Shown piece after piece: positions 14,922 through 23,352 of a stretch of 43,217 bases of DNA; position 1 is the first letter of the stretch, and each line of letters starts with the position of its first letter. The DNA is from Clostridia bacterium (GTDB taxonomy: Bacteria > Bacillota > Clostridia > Oscillospirales > CAG-272): contig JAFTNJ010000050.1 of NCBI GenBank assembly GCA_017451915.1, forward strand, positions 1-43,217, given 5' to 3'. The notes under the pieces were generated by a model that was given only the letters and a program-made list of their open reading frames with translations, was not told the origin of the DNA and ran no database searches. A program made the position numbers and the translations under genes.

Positions 14922-16898
14922 TTATCTGACACGCTCACCCAGAGGGGTATCCTTATCCAGGAAGACCACGCGAACCGTCTCCTCGCCCGAGGCCAGGATC
15001 ATACCGTTGGACTCAATGCCGCAAAGGGTCGCGGGCTTGAGGTTTGCCACCACAATGATCTTCTTTCCGATCAGATCCTCGGGAGCATACCACTTGGCAA
15101 TGCCCGATACCACCTGGCGTTGCTCATAGCCCAGGTCGATCTGCAGCTTGAGCAGTTTCTTTGCCTTGGGAACCTTCTCACATTCCAGGATCTTGGCGGT
15201 GCGGAGCTCCACACCCATAAAGTCCTCAATGCCGATGAGGGCACAGCCCTCGGGCTTTTCGGGAATGGCGTTGGCTTTTTCGGCCGCCTCGGCAGCGGCA
15301 ATGGCGGCCTGACGCTCGGCCTCAAATTCGGCCAACACCTTGGCCTCGTCCATACGGGCAAAGAGCACCTTGGAATCCTTCACGGCAACGCCGGCTACCA
15401 GGGCACCAAACTTCTCGGCCGTACCAATGGAGGCGTAGCCCGTTGCGTCGGTGTTCAGCTCGGAGAGGATCTCCTCGGCGGTTGCGGGAATGAAGGGATG
15501 GAGCAGGACCGCGCCCCAACGAATGGCCTCCAGAAGGGTATACAGCACGGTACCCAAACGCTCCCGCTGGCTCTCGTCCTTGGCCAGGGTCCAGGGAGTG
15601 GTCTCGTCAATGTATTTGTTGGCACGGGAGAGCATGGTAAAGATCTCCTCCAGGGCATCGGCAATGCGGTAGGCGTCCATGTTCTCAATCACCTTATCGT
15701 AGGCCTTGACGCAGGCGGCAATCACCTCATCGTCCAATGCATCCTTGGCCGTGGGTGCCTGGATCACGCTGCCAAAGTATTTCTTCTGCATATCCAGAGT
15801 ACGCTTGCACAGGTTGCCCAGATTGTTCACCAGGTCGGTGTTGAAGCGCTTGATCACGTTCTCGTAGGTAATGGAGCCGTCATTGGCATAGGGCATCTCG
15901 GCCAGGGCGTAGTAACGAACCCCGTCCACGGTGAATTTTTCAGCCAGCTTGTCGGCGTAGATCACGTTGCCGCGGGACTTGGACATCTTGTCCATGCCAA
16001 AGTTAAACCACGGGTGCGCAAACACCTTCTTGGGCAGAGGCAGATCCAGAGCCATCAGGAAGATGGGCCAGTAGATGGTATGGAAGCGCAGAATGTCCTT
16101 ACCGATGATGTGCACGTCGGCAGGCCAGTACTTCTTGAATCGCTCGCTCTGCTCCTCATAGGTCTTATCGGGATCGTAGCCGATGGCGGTGATATAGTTG
16201 GTCAGCGCATCCAGCCAAACGTAGGTCACGTGCTTGGGATCAAAATCCACGGGAATGCCCCAGGTGAAGGAGGTACGGGACACGCAGAGATCCTGCAGAC
16301 CGCCCTCTACCTTGAGGAAGTTGTTGATCATTTCCTTCTTTCTCGACTCGGGCTGAATGAACTCGGGGTTGGCCTCGATGTGGGCCAGGAGACGGTCGGC
16401 ATACTTGCTCATGCAGAACTTGTAGGCTTCCTCGCTGGCCTTGTGTACGGGTCTGCCGCAATCGGGGCATTTGCCCTCCTCTACCTGGGTCTCGGTGAAG
16501 AAGGACTCGCAGGGCGTACAGTACCAGCCCTCGTATTTGTCCTTATAGATGTCGCCCTGCTCAAAGAAGCGCTTGAAGATCTTTTGAACGGCGGCCTCGT
16601 GATAATCGTCGGTGGTACGGATAAAGTAATCGTACTCCACGTTCATGCCGTCCCACAGATTCTTGATCTCCCCGGCAACGCCGTCCACGTAAGCCTTGGG
16701 GGTAATGCCGGACTCCCGTGCCAGATCCTCGATCTTCTGTCCGTGCTCATCGGTGCCGGTGCAGAAATAAACCTCGTAGCCACGCTCCTTGCGGTAGCGT
16801 GCCAGGGCATCGGTCATAATTGCCTCGTAGGTATTGCCAAAGTGCGGCTTTTTGGAAGCGTAGGCAATGGCAGTCGTCATATAAAATTTCTCACTCAT
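14922..16898 (-). CDS. metG: Methionyl-tRNA synthetase
   Basis: A 658-residue class I aminoacyl-tRNA synthetase that charges tRNA-Met. The HIGH-type motif is KPHFGN (17-22). A CxxC...CxxC zinc knuckle (WYCTPCE, KCPDCG) lies in the connective peptide, and KMSKS occurs near residue 300. An anticodon-binding helical region follows, and the last ~100 residues are an EMAPII/Trbp111-like tRNA-binding domain (from IGIEDFMGVELRTAKI). An Ala/Glu-rich linker joins the two. The ATG at 16898 has TGGAGG upstream and overlaps the preceding gene by 8 nt. I saw no T-box in front of the operon. Confidence 0.96.
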   Translation of the reverse strand: MSEKFYMTTAIAYASKKPHFGNTYEAIMTDALARYRKERGYEVYFCTGTDEHGQKIEDLARESGITPKAYVDGVAGEIKNLWDGMNVEYDYFIRTTDDYHEAAVQKIFKRFFEQGDIYKDKYEGWYCTPCESFFTETQVEEGKCPDCGRPVHKASEEAYKFCMSKYADRLLAHIEANPEFIQPESRKKEMINNFLKVEGGLQDLCVSRTSFTWGIPVDFDPKHVTYVWLDALTNYITAIGYDPDKTYEEQSERFKKYWPADVHIIGKDILRFHTIYWPIFLMALDLPLPKKVFAHPWFNFGMDKMSKSRGNVIYADKLAEKFTVDGVRYYALAEMPYANDGSITYENVIKRFNTDLVNNLGNLCKRTLDMQKKYFGSVIQAPTAKDALDDEVIAACVKAYDKVIENMDAYRIADALEEIFTMLSRANKYIDETTPWTLAKDESQRERLGTVLYTLLEAIRWGAVLLHPFIPATAEEILSELNTDATGYASIGTAEKFGALVAGVAVKDSKVLFARMDEAKVLAEFEAERQAAIAAAEAAEKANAIPEKPEGCALIGIEDFMGVELRTAKILECEKVPKAKKLLKLQIDLGYEQRQVVSGIAKWYAPEDLIGKKIIVVANLKPATLCGIESNGMILASGEETVRVVFLDKDTPLGERVR

Positions 16899-17748
16899 GG
16901 TCGTTTTCCTCCAAACGGTATATTTCACTCATTTTTTTACATTCAACGGTATAGGTCAGACACATCATGGGGAGAGTATCTGCCAGAAGCAGGATTCCCA
17001 GCGTGCAGCATCCCAGCAGGATGCGAGGCAGAAAGCCTCCGAAAAAGCGGAACCCGCAAAGGGGAAAGGCGCGGCGCAGCTTGACCGCGGCAGCCCTTGC
17101 GCTCCGCCACGGCATTCGCCCATCCTCCACGGTACAGTAGAAGAGCGGAAAGAGCCCCACGCAAAGCCAAAAGCCCAAAAAGAGCTCTCCCAGGATCAGA
17201 ACGGCACAGATCACCCCCGCCGCCAGGTTCCCCGCAAACAGGGTACTGACCAGGGAATAGGTGGCCGTCACCGCCATCACCGTCAGGGCCCCCCGCCAAA
17301 GAAGGGCAAAGGAGCTTCGCAAACAGCGGCGGTATCTCCGCGCCCCCGAAAAGGGACGGAAGATCAAGGACAGAGGAGCATCCTTCCCTTCCACCATGGC
17401 AAGGGAAAGCTCCAGAATTCCATGGAGCAGGGGGAGGGCAAGAAAGAGGATCACCGCGCCACCGGTAACGATCGACGCCAGGTCCACCCAGTCCAGCAGG
17501 ACCCGCAGGCCGTGATCTCCCAGAGGAAGCTCAAACAACGCCAGCTTGCTTTGCGGCCAGGCAAGCTCCACCTGGGTCCACCAGCCAAGCACCAGGAACA
17601 CTTCCCGAAAGAACAGGCAGAGAATGCAGGTCATGGCAAACAGCATCCACGCCAGGATCAGGGTCAGGCGGTTTCCTTCCGCCGCGATTCGCCCTTCCGC
17701 CTCCCGCAGAATGCCCGACAGGGGCGGTTGTTGCCGTTTTGCTTTCAT
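16891..17748 (-). CDS. Polytopic membrane protein of unknown function
   Basis: A 285-residue protein with about six hydrophobic segments, the first at roughly residues 30-50 after a polar N-terminus. It has a basic loop in the middle (RPFSGARRYRRCLRSS) and a short charged C-terminal tail (KKMSEIYRLEENDHE). I do not recognise the family. A cytoplasmic-membrane location is predicted; enzyme motifs are absent. The ATG at 17748 has an AAGGAGG site 8 nt upstream. An earlier in-frame ATG at 17772 would read through that site. It heads the metG operon and overlaps metG by 8 nt, so it may be coupled to metG translation. Confidence 0.75.
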   Translation of the reverse strand: MKAKRQQPPLSGILREAEGRIAAEGNRLTLILAWMLFAMTCILCLFFREVFLVLGWWTQVELAWPQSKLALFELPLGDHGLRVLLDWVDLASIVTGGAVILFLALPLLHGILELSLAMVEGKDAPLSLIFRPFSGARRYRRCLRSSFALLWRGALTVMAVTATYSLVSTLFAGNLAAGVICAVLILGELFLGFWLCVGLFPLFYCTVEDGRMPWRSARAAAVKLRRAFPLCGFRFFGGFLPRILLGCCTLGILLLADTLPMMCLTYTVECKKMSEIYRLEENDHE

Positions 17749-17781
17749 GGTTCTCCTCCTTTCCAATAACATCTCCTTATA

Positions 17782-17810
17782 ATTATACCAAAATCATCCT
17801 TATTTTACAA
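17782..17810 (-). promoter_or_regulatory. Promoter of the metG operon
   Basis: Read leftward, TTGTAA (17810-17805) and TATAAT (17787-17782) have 17 nt between them, and TGG just before the -10 box makes an extended -10. The start point near 17775 leaves a leader of about 27 nt, too short for a T-box. Confidence 0.7.
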
Positions 17811-17884
17811 TAGTTTTTTCGAATTTTCCGTAGCAAAAAGGCGCACAATTCATAAAAAAGCCTCCAAAGAAAGGAGAAATTGAC

Positions 17885-18310
17885 GTGAAGCAAGAAAAAA
17901 CTCCCGTGACTCCCGAGGAATCCTGCGCCAAATGGGGACTGCTGGCCCTGACGGGCGGGGTGCTTTACTATGGCTTGGAGCTACTGTATCGGGGACACTC
18001 CCACTGGAGCATGGTGCTCTGCGGAGCGCTGGGGCTCTGCACCATCTACGGACTGAACGAACGGCTTCCGCGCCTCTCCCTCCCTCTGCGTGCTCTGCTC
18101 GCGGCCCTTGCCATCACCGCCATGGAGCTGGTAGCGGGCTGTATTCTGAACCTCTGGCTGGGGCTTGGGGTCTGGGACTACAGCGGCCTTCCCTATTCCC
18201 TGGCGGGACAGATCTGCCTCCCCTTTACCGTGGTGTGGTTTTTGCTGGCCTTTCCCGCGCTCTGGCTCTGCGGCCTGATCCGCAAACGGATCTTTTTAGA
18301 GGATGCGTAA
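17885..18310 (+). CDS. Small membrane protein, CmpB-type (PF06541-like)
   Basis: A 141-residue protein with four predicted membrane segments (about 17-37, 42-60, 66-88, 105-130). The GVWDYSGLPYSLAGQICL stretch resembles the conserved core of PF06541, often labelled putative ABC transporter type IV although it has no ATPase and no proven transport role. The start is a GTG at 17885 with AAAGGAG upstream. It is followed directly by a second membrane protein gene and diverges from the metG operon. The PF06541 match is from memory and moderately sure. Confidence 0.72.
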   Translation: MKQEKTPVTPEESCAKWGLLALTGGVLYYGLELLYRGHSHWSMVLCGALGLCTIYGLNERLPRLSLPLRALLAALAITAMELVAGCILNLWLGLGVWDYSGLPYSLAGQICLPFTVVWFLLAFPALWLCGLIRKRIFLEDA

Positions 18311-18365
18311 TCCACGCGCTTCGCCAATCGCCGCGTCGCTTCGGCGGTGCGAGGAGCATCGGCAA

Positions 18366-18914
18366 ATGGCGGCAAGAAGGCATTTTTTTGCCTACGCCTA
18401 CCACGCCGTCACCGCCGCTCCCCTCTATCATCTGTGGCAATCGGTGCTGGCCTTCGTGCGTCGCTTTCGTCTCATTGCGTTTCTGCTTCGCCTGCTGGGA
18501 ATTCTCATCGCGGCCCTGCAGACCGGTGCGCTGGTGCTTCTGACCACCGCCCTGTTTTTGATCATTCTTCCCCTTCTGCTTCTCCTGGGATTGGGAGTTC
18601 TGCTGACCGCCTTGGTGGATTCCCGCCGTGCCAACCGTCATTTTGGACGGGAGCTGAAGGGAAAAACCGTATACGTCCTCTTTCTTCACACGTCTTCGTC
18701 GGCCTTTTTGCAACAAAACGTGGCCGACCTTTCCCACCGCGGAGCGGTACTTTTGATCTCGGCGCATTGGCTGGCTCCCGACGGTTGGAGCAAGTCGGGC
18801 TTTTACTGCACGGCACGCAAGGAGGCAACCAATATCTACTGGATCCGAAAATACTACTTTTATCAGCTCCGACGGCACGTCCTGCGTCCCGAGGACACCG
18901 TACTGATCTACTAA
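18366..18914 (+). CDS. Small two-helix membrane protein, unknown family
   Basis: The 182-residue product has two close hydrophobic segments in residues 30-80 (LIAFLLRLLGILIAAL, then a Leu-rich run) and a soluble C-terminal domain of about 100 residues with WLAPDGWSKSGFYC and Tyr-rich strands (NIYWIRKYYFYQL). I do not recognise it. I prefer the ATG at 18366, which has GAGGAG about 9 nt upstream. An in-frame ATG at 18303 overlaps the previous gene by 8 nt but has its purine run touching the start and would add an Arg-rich stretch with no membrane logic. It probably forms a unit with the preceding membrane protein. Confidence 0.65.
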   Translation: MAARRHFFAYAYHAVTAAPLYHLWQSVLAFVRRFRLIAFLLRLLGILIAALQTGALVLLTTALFLIILPLLLLLGLGVLLTALVDSRRANRHFGRELKGKTVYVLFLHTSSSAFLQQNVADLSHRGAVLLISAHWLAPDGWSKSGFYCTARKEATNIYWIRKYYFYQLRRHVLRPEDTVLIY

Positions 18915-18923
18915 TCCAAAAAA

Positions 18924-18950
18924 CGCCCGACGGAGCACCTCCGTCGGGCG
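18924..18950. terminator. Strong bidirectional terminator
   Basis: A 12-bp perfect GC-rich stem, CGCCCGACGGAG (18924-18935) with CTCCGTCGGGCG (18939-18950), has a 3-nt loop. On the minus strand it is followed by TTTTTTGG, so it serves mainly the leftward gene ending at 18963. It also lies 10 nt after the rightward stop. Confidence 0.88.
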
Positions 18951-18962
18951 AATGTGATTCGA

Positions 18963-20261
18963 TTAAGAATACCGTTCCTTCTTTTTCGCGCGCAAATACG
19001 CAAGAAAATGCAAAAGCACGTTGGTAAAGACCGACACCAACACGATACCAACGGCAATGCCTGCGGTGATCTGCAGGGTTGCCGAAAGATGCTGCTGCAT
19101 CAAGGCCTTTTCCCCCATAAGCAACGCGCTCATGGTGTAATACAAACGTCCGCCGGGCACGATGGAAACGCTTCCCAGGGTCAAAAAGACCATCACGGGA
19201 GCGCGGAAGACCCGGGCAGAGATCTCGGCGAACAGCGAGGTAAACAGGGTGGCAATAAAGGCCGCCAAAAAGGCCGAGCCGCCCTGAGAGCTAACCAAAA
19301 TAAAAAGCAGGTAGGTTCCAAAGCCGCTCAAGGCCACCACCGGCATATAGCGAACCCGAGCGCGGAACATGAGCCCAAAGCCGATGGTTCCCAAAGCCGC
19401 CGCAATCAGTTGTACCCAAAGACCGTGCTCGTCCTCCAAAAATCCTCCGGTGGAACCGATCAGAGGCTCCAGGAAAAGAACCGATAAGGAGTATCCCGCG
19501 GCGATCAGCACCGCCGAGAGGCAGGATTGCACGGTTTTGAGGATCCCCGCCAGGAAATCCCCACAGAGAAGATCACGGACCGCACTGCCAAAGGCAAGTC
19601 CAGGAATGAGTAGCATGATGGTGCCGATCATGATCATATCCACCCGCTCCCCCAGTCCCGCCCAAACGCTGAGATAGGAAAGGAAGCCCGCCACAAAGGA
19701 GGTCAGCACCAGCTTTGCCATGGAATTAATGTAAGTGGAGTGGATCCTTCCAATCGCGGCCAACAAAAGACCGATCAGGGTTCCGGCAACGGCGTCCAAA
19801 AGACTGCCGCCAAAAAGAACGGTAAAAGCCCCCGCGCTCAAGCCCGAGCCGCAGTAAAAAAGCCACAAAGGATACTTTCTCTGCTCCTTGGCCCTGCGGA
19901 TCATGTCGTCAACCTCCTCCAGGGAAGGCGTATTGGCACAGATGTAACGGGACACCCGGTTATAATTCTCCAGGGAGGACAGGTGATTTGCCGTATTATA
20001 GACCCGGCGGATCTGGGAGGAATAGCTGTTGTCCTCCATCCGCACCGAAGCAACGATCAGGGAGGTAATGGCAAAGACCTCCACGTGAATCGCACCGTAG
20101 GCCTTGCAAATGCGCTCAATGGTGTTCTCCACGCGGTGAATCTCGCCGCCTGCCTCCAGGATGCCCTCGCCAATGTCCAGGGCAAGGCAAAGAAGACGGT
20201 CGGCATAGGAGCCAAAGGTACTGCCTGCCGCCGACGGCAGATTGCGTTGATTTAATAGCAT
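18963..20261 (-). CDS. Threonine/serine exporter, ThrE family (fused domains)
   Basis: A 432-residue membrane protein joins both halves of the ThrE fold. The N-terminal part (about 20-270) has the family motif LDIGEGILEAGGEIHRVENTIERI, shown here only to mark its position near residues 28-51, followed by five membrane segments. The C-terminal part (about 290-425) has five more. In many Firmicutes the two halves are separate proteins (YjjP-like and YjjB-like); here they form one chain, as in Corynebacterium ThrE. It would export threonine or serine using the membrane potential. I place the start at the ATG at 20261, with AAGGAAC upstream. It lies 84 nt downstream of homoserine dehydrogenase, which supports a threonine-related role. 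Confidence 0.87.
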   Translation of the reverse strand: MLLNQRNLPSAAGSTFGSYADRLLCLALDIGEGILEAGGEIHRVENTIERICKAYGAIHVEVFAITSLIVASVRMEDNSYSSQIRRVYNTANHLSSLENYNRVSRYICANTPSLEEVDDMIRRAKEQRKYPLWLFYCGSGLSAGAFTVLFGGSLLDAVAGTLIGLLLAAIGRIHSTYINSMAKLVLTSFVAGFLSYLSVWAGLGERVDMIMIGTIMLLIPGLAFGSAVRDLLCGDFLAGILKTVQSCLSAVLIAAGYSLSVLFLEPLIGSTGGFLEDEHGLWVQLIAAALGTIGFGLMFRARVRYMPVVALSGFGTYLLFILVSSQGGSAFLAAFIATLFTSLFAEISARVFRAPVMVFLTLGSVSIVPGGRLYYTMSALLMGEKALMQQHLSATLQITAGIAVGIVLVSVFTNVLLHFLAYLRAKKKERYS

Positions 20262-20345
20262 CGTTTTTCGTTCCTTATTTTCAAAAAGTTGAAGGGGGAA
20301 TGAAAGAGATCCATGGGAAAGGATCACGGTACAAAGACCGACGGA

Positions 20346-21563
20346 TCAATCCAGCACGGGCAGAACCACCAAAGCCTCCAAGCCCGTTGACGACAGAGCC
20401 GCGTCGGCATCGGCACGCCGCATGGGAGCGCTCACCACCGCAAAGCGGCCGCCCTCCAGCATCACGCATTCCTCGGTCTGCAAAGCCGCCTTGGCCTTGG
20501 CGGCGCAATGGGAGCAGCCCTCCATCAGGTAAGCGTGACGGCAGACAAAGGCCTCGGCAGGCGCGTAATCCTCCGCCTCGGCTACCCGCCATACGGGGAG
20601 CTTCCGCTCCTGGGTGCGGTGGGAAAGAACGTCAATAATATCGGCAACCACCGCGCTGGCCGTAGGAAGCTTTCCTGCCCCCGCGCCATAGAAGAGTGCC
20701 CGTCCCAGCATATTGGCCTCCACCAGAATTCCGTTGAAGACGCCGTCCACGTGACATACGGGATTGGCGGCAGGAACCAGGAAGGGGGTCACCAGAGCCA
20801 GGGTCTTGCCCTCGATCTGCTGAGTATGTCCAATGAGCTTGACCGCACCGCCCAACGCCTTGGCCATGGCAACGTGATCCGAAGTGATTCCGGTAATACC
20901 ACGGGTAGAGATGGCGTTGGGATCCAGCAGAACGCCAAAGGCGAGAGCCGCCAGAATGACGATCTTGCGCGCGGCATCCAAGCCTTCCACGTCGGCGGTA
21001 GGATCGGCCTCGGCATAACCGTTGCGCTGTGCCTCCTTGAGAACGTCGTCAAAGGACGCGCCCTCGCGGATCATTTTGGTCAAAATAAAGTTGGTAGTAC
21101 CGTTGAGGATACCGCTGACCGAAAGGATCTCGTTGGATGCCAGGTCGGTCTGCATGGGACGGATAATGGGGATTCCGCCGCCCACGCTGGCCTCAAACAG
21201 ATAACTGACCTTATGCTTACGCGCCACCTCCAAAAGCTCGGCACCAAAGGTGGCAACCACCTCCTTGTTGGAGGTCACCACGCTCTTGCCGGCCTGCAGG
21301 GCCGCCAGGGTAAAATCGTAGGCAGGGTGTGCGCCACCCATCATTTCGGCCACCAGCACCACCTCGGGATCCTGCAGGATCACATCTATGCTGTGTACTA
21401 CCCGATCTCCCAGGGGATGCTCCGGGAACTCCCGCAGATCCAAAATATATTTGATGTTCACCTCTTCGCCGCAACGGGCGGTGAGCAGCTGTTTATTCTC
21501 CTCCAGCACGGCCGCTGTACCGCTGCCGACCACGCCAAAGCCTAAAATTGCAATCTGAATCAT
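20346..21563 (-). CDS. hom: Homoserine dehydrogenase
   Basis: A 405-residue enzyme that reduces aspartate semialdehyde to homoserine, the branch point to threonine and methionine. It has an N-terminal Rossmann motif GFGVVGSG (8-15), the TSNKEVVA segment, the conserved SVGGGIPIIRPM substrate region, GILNGTTNFILT and the catalytic stretch EADPTADVEGLDAARK. The C-terminal ~80 residues occupy the usual place of an ACT domain but are short and rich in Cys and Ala (GCSHCAAKAKAAL), so feedback regulation by threonine may be altered. It is followed by the exporter gene in the same operon and has its own promoter upstream. Confidence 0.94.
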   Translation of the reverse strand: MIQIAILGFGVVGSGTAAVLEENKQLLTARCGEEVNIKYILDLREFPEHPLGDRVVHSIDVILQDPEVVLVAEMMGGAHPAYDFTLAALQAGKSVVTSNKEVVATFGAELLEVARKHKVSYLFEASVGGGIPIIRPMQTDLASNEILSVSGILNGTTNFILTKMIREGASFDDVLKEAQRNGYAEADPTADVEGLDAARKIVILAALAFGVLLDPNAISTRGITGITSDHVAMAKALGGAVKLIGHTQQIEGKTLALVTPFLVPAANPVCHVDGVFNGILVEANMLGRALFYGAGAGKLPTASAVVADIIDVLSHRTQERKLPVWRVAEAEDYAPAEAFVCRHAYLMEGCSHCAAKAKAALQTEECVMLEGGRFAVVSAPMRRADADAALSSTGLEALVVLPVLD

Positions 21564-21639
21564 AACAAAAACCTTTCTTGTCTTCCTGTGTCCTTGGATT
21601 TTGTTTCGAAAACCGCGGTGGCTTTTCGATTCTTTCTAT

Positions 21640-21668
21640 ATCATACCACAAATAAAGGCAAATTGCAA
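21640..21668 (-). promoter_or_regulatory. Promoter of the hom-exporter operon
   Basis: Read leftward, TTGCAA (21668-21663) and TATGAT (21645-21640) are separated by 17 nt. The leader would be about 70 nt. I saw no T-box or threonine-attenuator-like leader peptide in it. Confidence 0.65.
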
Positions 21669-21677
21669 ACAAAACTA

Positions 21678-21706
21678 TTGAAAAAAATAAAAAAATATGC
21701 TATACT
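21678..21706 (+). promoter_or_regulatory. Promoter of the DUF4364 gene
   Basis: TTGAAA (21678-21683) and TATACT (21701-21706) are separated by 17 nt of A-rich DNA. It diverges from the hom promoter; the two -35 boxes are about 10 nt apart, so the two promoters may share control. Confidence 0.7.
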
Positions 21707-21800
21707 TGAGAAAATAGCTTGAAATTTTCCAAAAAGCAGAGAAAAACAGGGCAAAATCCGCCCTCCATCCCTCTTTTTGGAACCTACAAAGGAGAATCTC

Positions 21801-22373
21801 ATGCCATCCTCACCCATCGGCAGTATGAATAACGTAAAGATCTTTGTGCTTTACCTCATGCGGAACATCAACTATCCCATGGATTTTGTTACCATCAATG
21901 ACATTGTTATGCAAACCGACTACATCATGTACCTGGATTTTGCCGTAGCCTTTCACGAAATGCTGGACGGCGAGCTGATCTACGTGAACGGTCAGGATGA
22001 AAAGGGCGAGCCCCTCTATTCGGTAACCGCCAAGGGTGCGATGGTGGCCGAGCAGCTGCGTTGCGATATCCTCCCCTCCATTCTGGATCAGAGCTTGAGC
22101 TGTGCCCTGCGCTATCTGGACTTCAAGCGTCGCAAGATCACCGTGGACTGTGAGTCCGAGCGTCTGCGTGACCAGACCTTTAACGTGACCGTGACCCTGT
22201 ACGAGGAAAAAAAGGTCATTCTTCGTACCACGGTGAACGTGGACTCGGAATATCGGGCACGGCAGATGCGCAAGACCTTCCGGGAGCGTCCCGAGGTCAT
22301 CTACCGTGGCATCATTGCCCTTTTGTGCGGAAACGTAGACTTTTTGCTGGGTCCCACCGATTTGCGGCCGTAA
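21801..22373 (+). CDS. DUF4364 family protein
   Basis: A 190-residue cytoplasmic protein. The first ~85 residues look like a winged-helix domain (KIFVLYLMRNINYPMDFVTINDIV, cited only to place it near 10-33, then LYSVTAKGAMVAEQL). The rest is a strand-rich domain with alternating charged and hydrophobic residues (FNVTVTLYEEKKVILRTTV). The layout matches DUF4364, a Clostridia-specific family that may act as transcriptional regulators, without known targets. The ATG at 21801 has AAAGGAG upstream; an in-frame TTG 24 nt earlier would contain that site. It stands alone, just before a sigma-factor gene. Confidence 0.82.
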   Translation: MPSSPIGSMNNVKIFVLYLMRNINYPMDFVTINDIVMQTDYIMYLDFAVAFHEMLDGELIYVNGQDEKGEPLYSVTAKGAMVAEQLRCDILPSILDQSLSCALRYLDFKRRKITVDCESERLRDQTFNVTVTLYEEKKVILRTTVNVDSEYRARQMRKTFRERPEVIYRGIIALLCGNVDFLLGPTDLRP

Positions 22374-22562
22374 ATTTTGGATTTTGTAACATTTTCGAGA
22401 ATAAAAATCAACAATCTTTTCACTGCGCATATGTGCAGAATGTATAAAAACCGCTTTTGAATTTGTAAGAATTGGTTAGATTTTTGGTCGTCTTTTTAGT
22501 CAAAACCACCCGTTTCTGTGCAAATGTACAAAAATATAGGGGGTTTTTGTGCAAAGATTCTA

Positions 22563-22591
22563 TTGACAAGTAACAAAAAAAGTGATACAAT
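22563..22591 (+). promoter_or_regulatory. Promoter of the SigH-like sigma factor gene
   Basis: TTGACA (22563-22568) and TACAAT (22586-22591) are 17 nt apart. A small stem, CGATAG/CTATCG (22597-22602, 22610-22615), lies at the predicted start point. Upstream, 22374-22560 is AT-rich and holds an almost perfect 16-bp palindrome (CTGCGCATATGTGCAG, 22423-22438) but no gene. Confidence 0.78.
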
Positions 22592-22667
22592 AGGGACGAT
22601 AGGGTAATTCTATCGAGAAACGCACGTGTGCGCCAAACGTATCAGGAAGGTCTTTGGGGACAGGAAT

Positions 22668-23252
22668 ATGGAGAACAAAACCAAAGAGATGGATTCCGCG
22701 CTGGCTACGCTGATCCTGAATGCAAAGCAGGAGCAGCCGGGAGCCTTTGAGGAGCTGTTGGAGCGCTATACTCCCCTGATCGAATCCATGACCGCACAGT
22801 TCGCACCCTCCTCCTGCCCGGTGCAGGATCGGGAGGATCTGCGGCAGGAGGCGGTGCTGGGTTTCTATCGCGCGTTGCAAGACTTTGATCTTGACCAACG
22901 GGAGGTGCAGTTTGGCCTTTATGCCAAATTGTGCATTCGCAATCGGTTGATCTCCTATCTTCGCACCCTCAAGCGGCACGCCGTGGTCAGTCTGCCCGAG
23001 GAGGAGGCCGAGATTCGGGAGGACAGTGAGCAGGATCCTGCCAACCGTGTGATGGAAAACGAGGCCTACATGGCACTGTATGAACGTATTCGCAACGCCC
23101 TTTCCCCGTACGAAAACCGCGTTTGGTGGTTGTATATGTCGGGGCGCACCGCCGGCGAGATCGCCGCAAAGGTGGGGCGGGAGGAGCGTTCGGTGCAAAA
23201 CGCCATCTATCGGATCCGTCGCAAGCTGCGTTCGATCATTCCCTACTCCTAA
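22668..23252 (+). CDS. RNA polymerase sigma-70 family factor, SigH-like
   Basis: A 194-residue alternative sigma factor with only regions 2 and 4. Region 2 spans about residues 20-105 (AFEELLERYTPLIESM, DREDLRQEAVLGFYRALQDFD, LCIRNRLISYLRTLKR). Region 4 spans about 135-190 and includes LSPYENRVWWLYMSGRTAGEIA and the recognition helix RSVQNAIYRIRRKLR. The pattern is closest to the SigH (Spo0H) group. In spore formers that factor controls early stationary-phase and sporulation genes; no other sporulation gene is visible here. The ATG at 22668 follows GGGGACAGGA. An in-frame GTG at 22626 lacks a ribosome-binding site. Confidence 0.87.
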   Translation: MENKTKEMDSALATLILNAKQEQPGAFEELLERYTPLIESMTAQFAPSSCPVQDREDLRQEAVLGFYRALQDFDLDQREVQFGLYAKLCIRNRLISYLRTLKRHAVVSLPEEEAEIREDSEQDPANRVMENEAYMALYERIRNALSPYENRVWWLYMSGRTAGEIAAKVGREERSVQNAIYRIRRKLRSIIPYS

Positions 23253-23352
23253 TTGTCCGCATAGCTCAACGAGAGCGTCGATTATCGAAGACGGCGGTTG
23301 AAATCCGCCACGGACGAAAAACCATTTTTACATCAAAGAGAGGTTACCACAC

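Noticed and set aside
14883-17084. Long open frame on the + strand, antisense to metG, and similar long frames opposite the ABC exporter, EF-G2 and aspS genes.
   Set aside because: They mirror strongly coding minus-strand genes with recognised motifs, have no ribosome-binding sites or family features and are rich in His/Gly/Gln typical of antisense frames.
17749-17884. T-box leader in front of the metG operon, and likewise before hom and aspS.
   Set aside because: Leaders are too short or absent, and I saw no T-box core sequence with a terminator/antiterminator pair.
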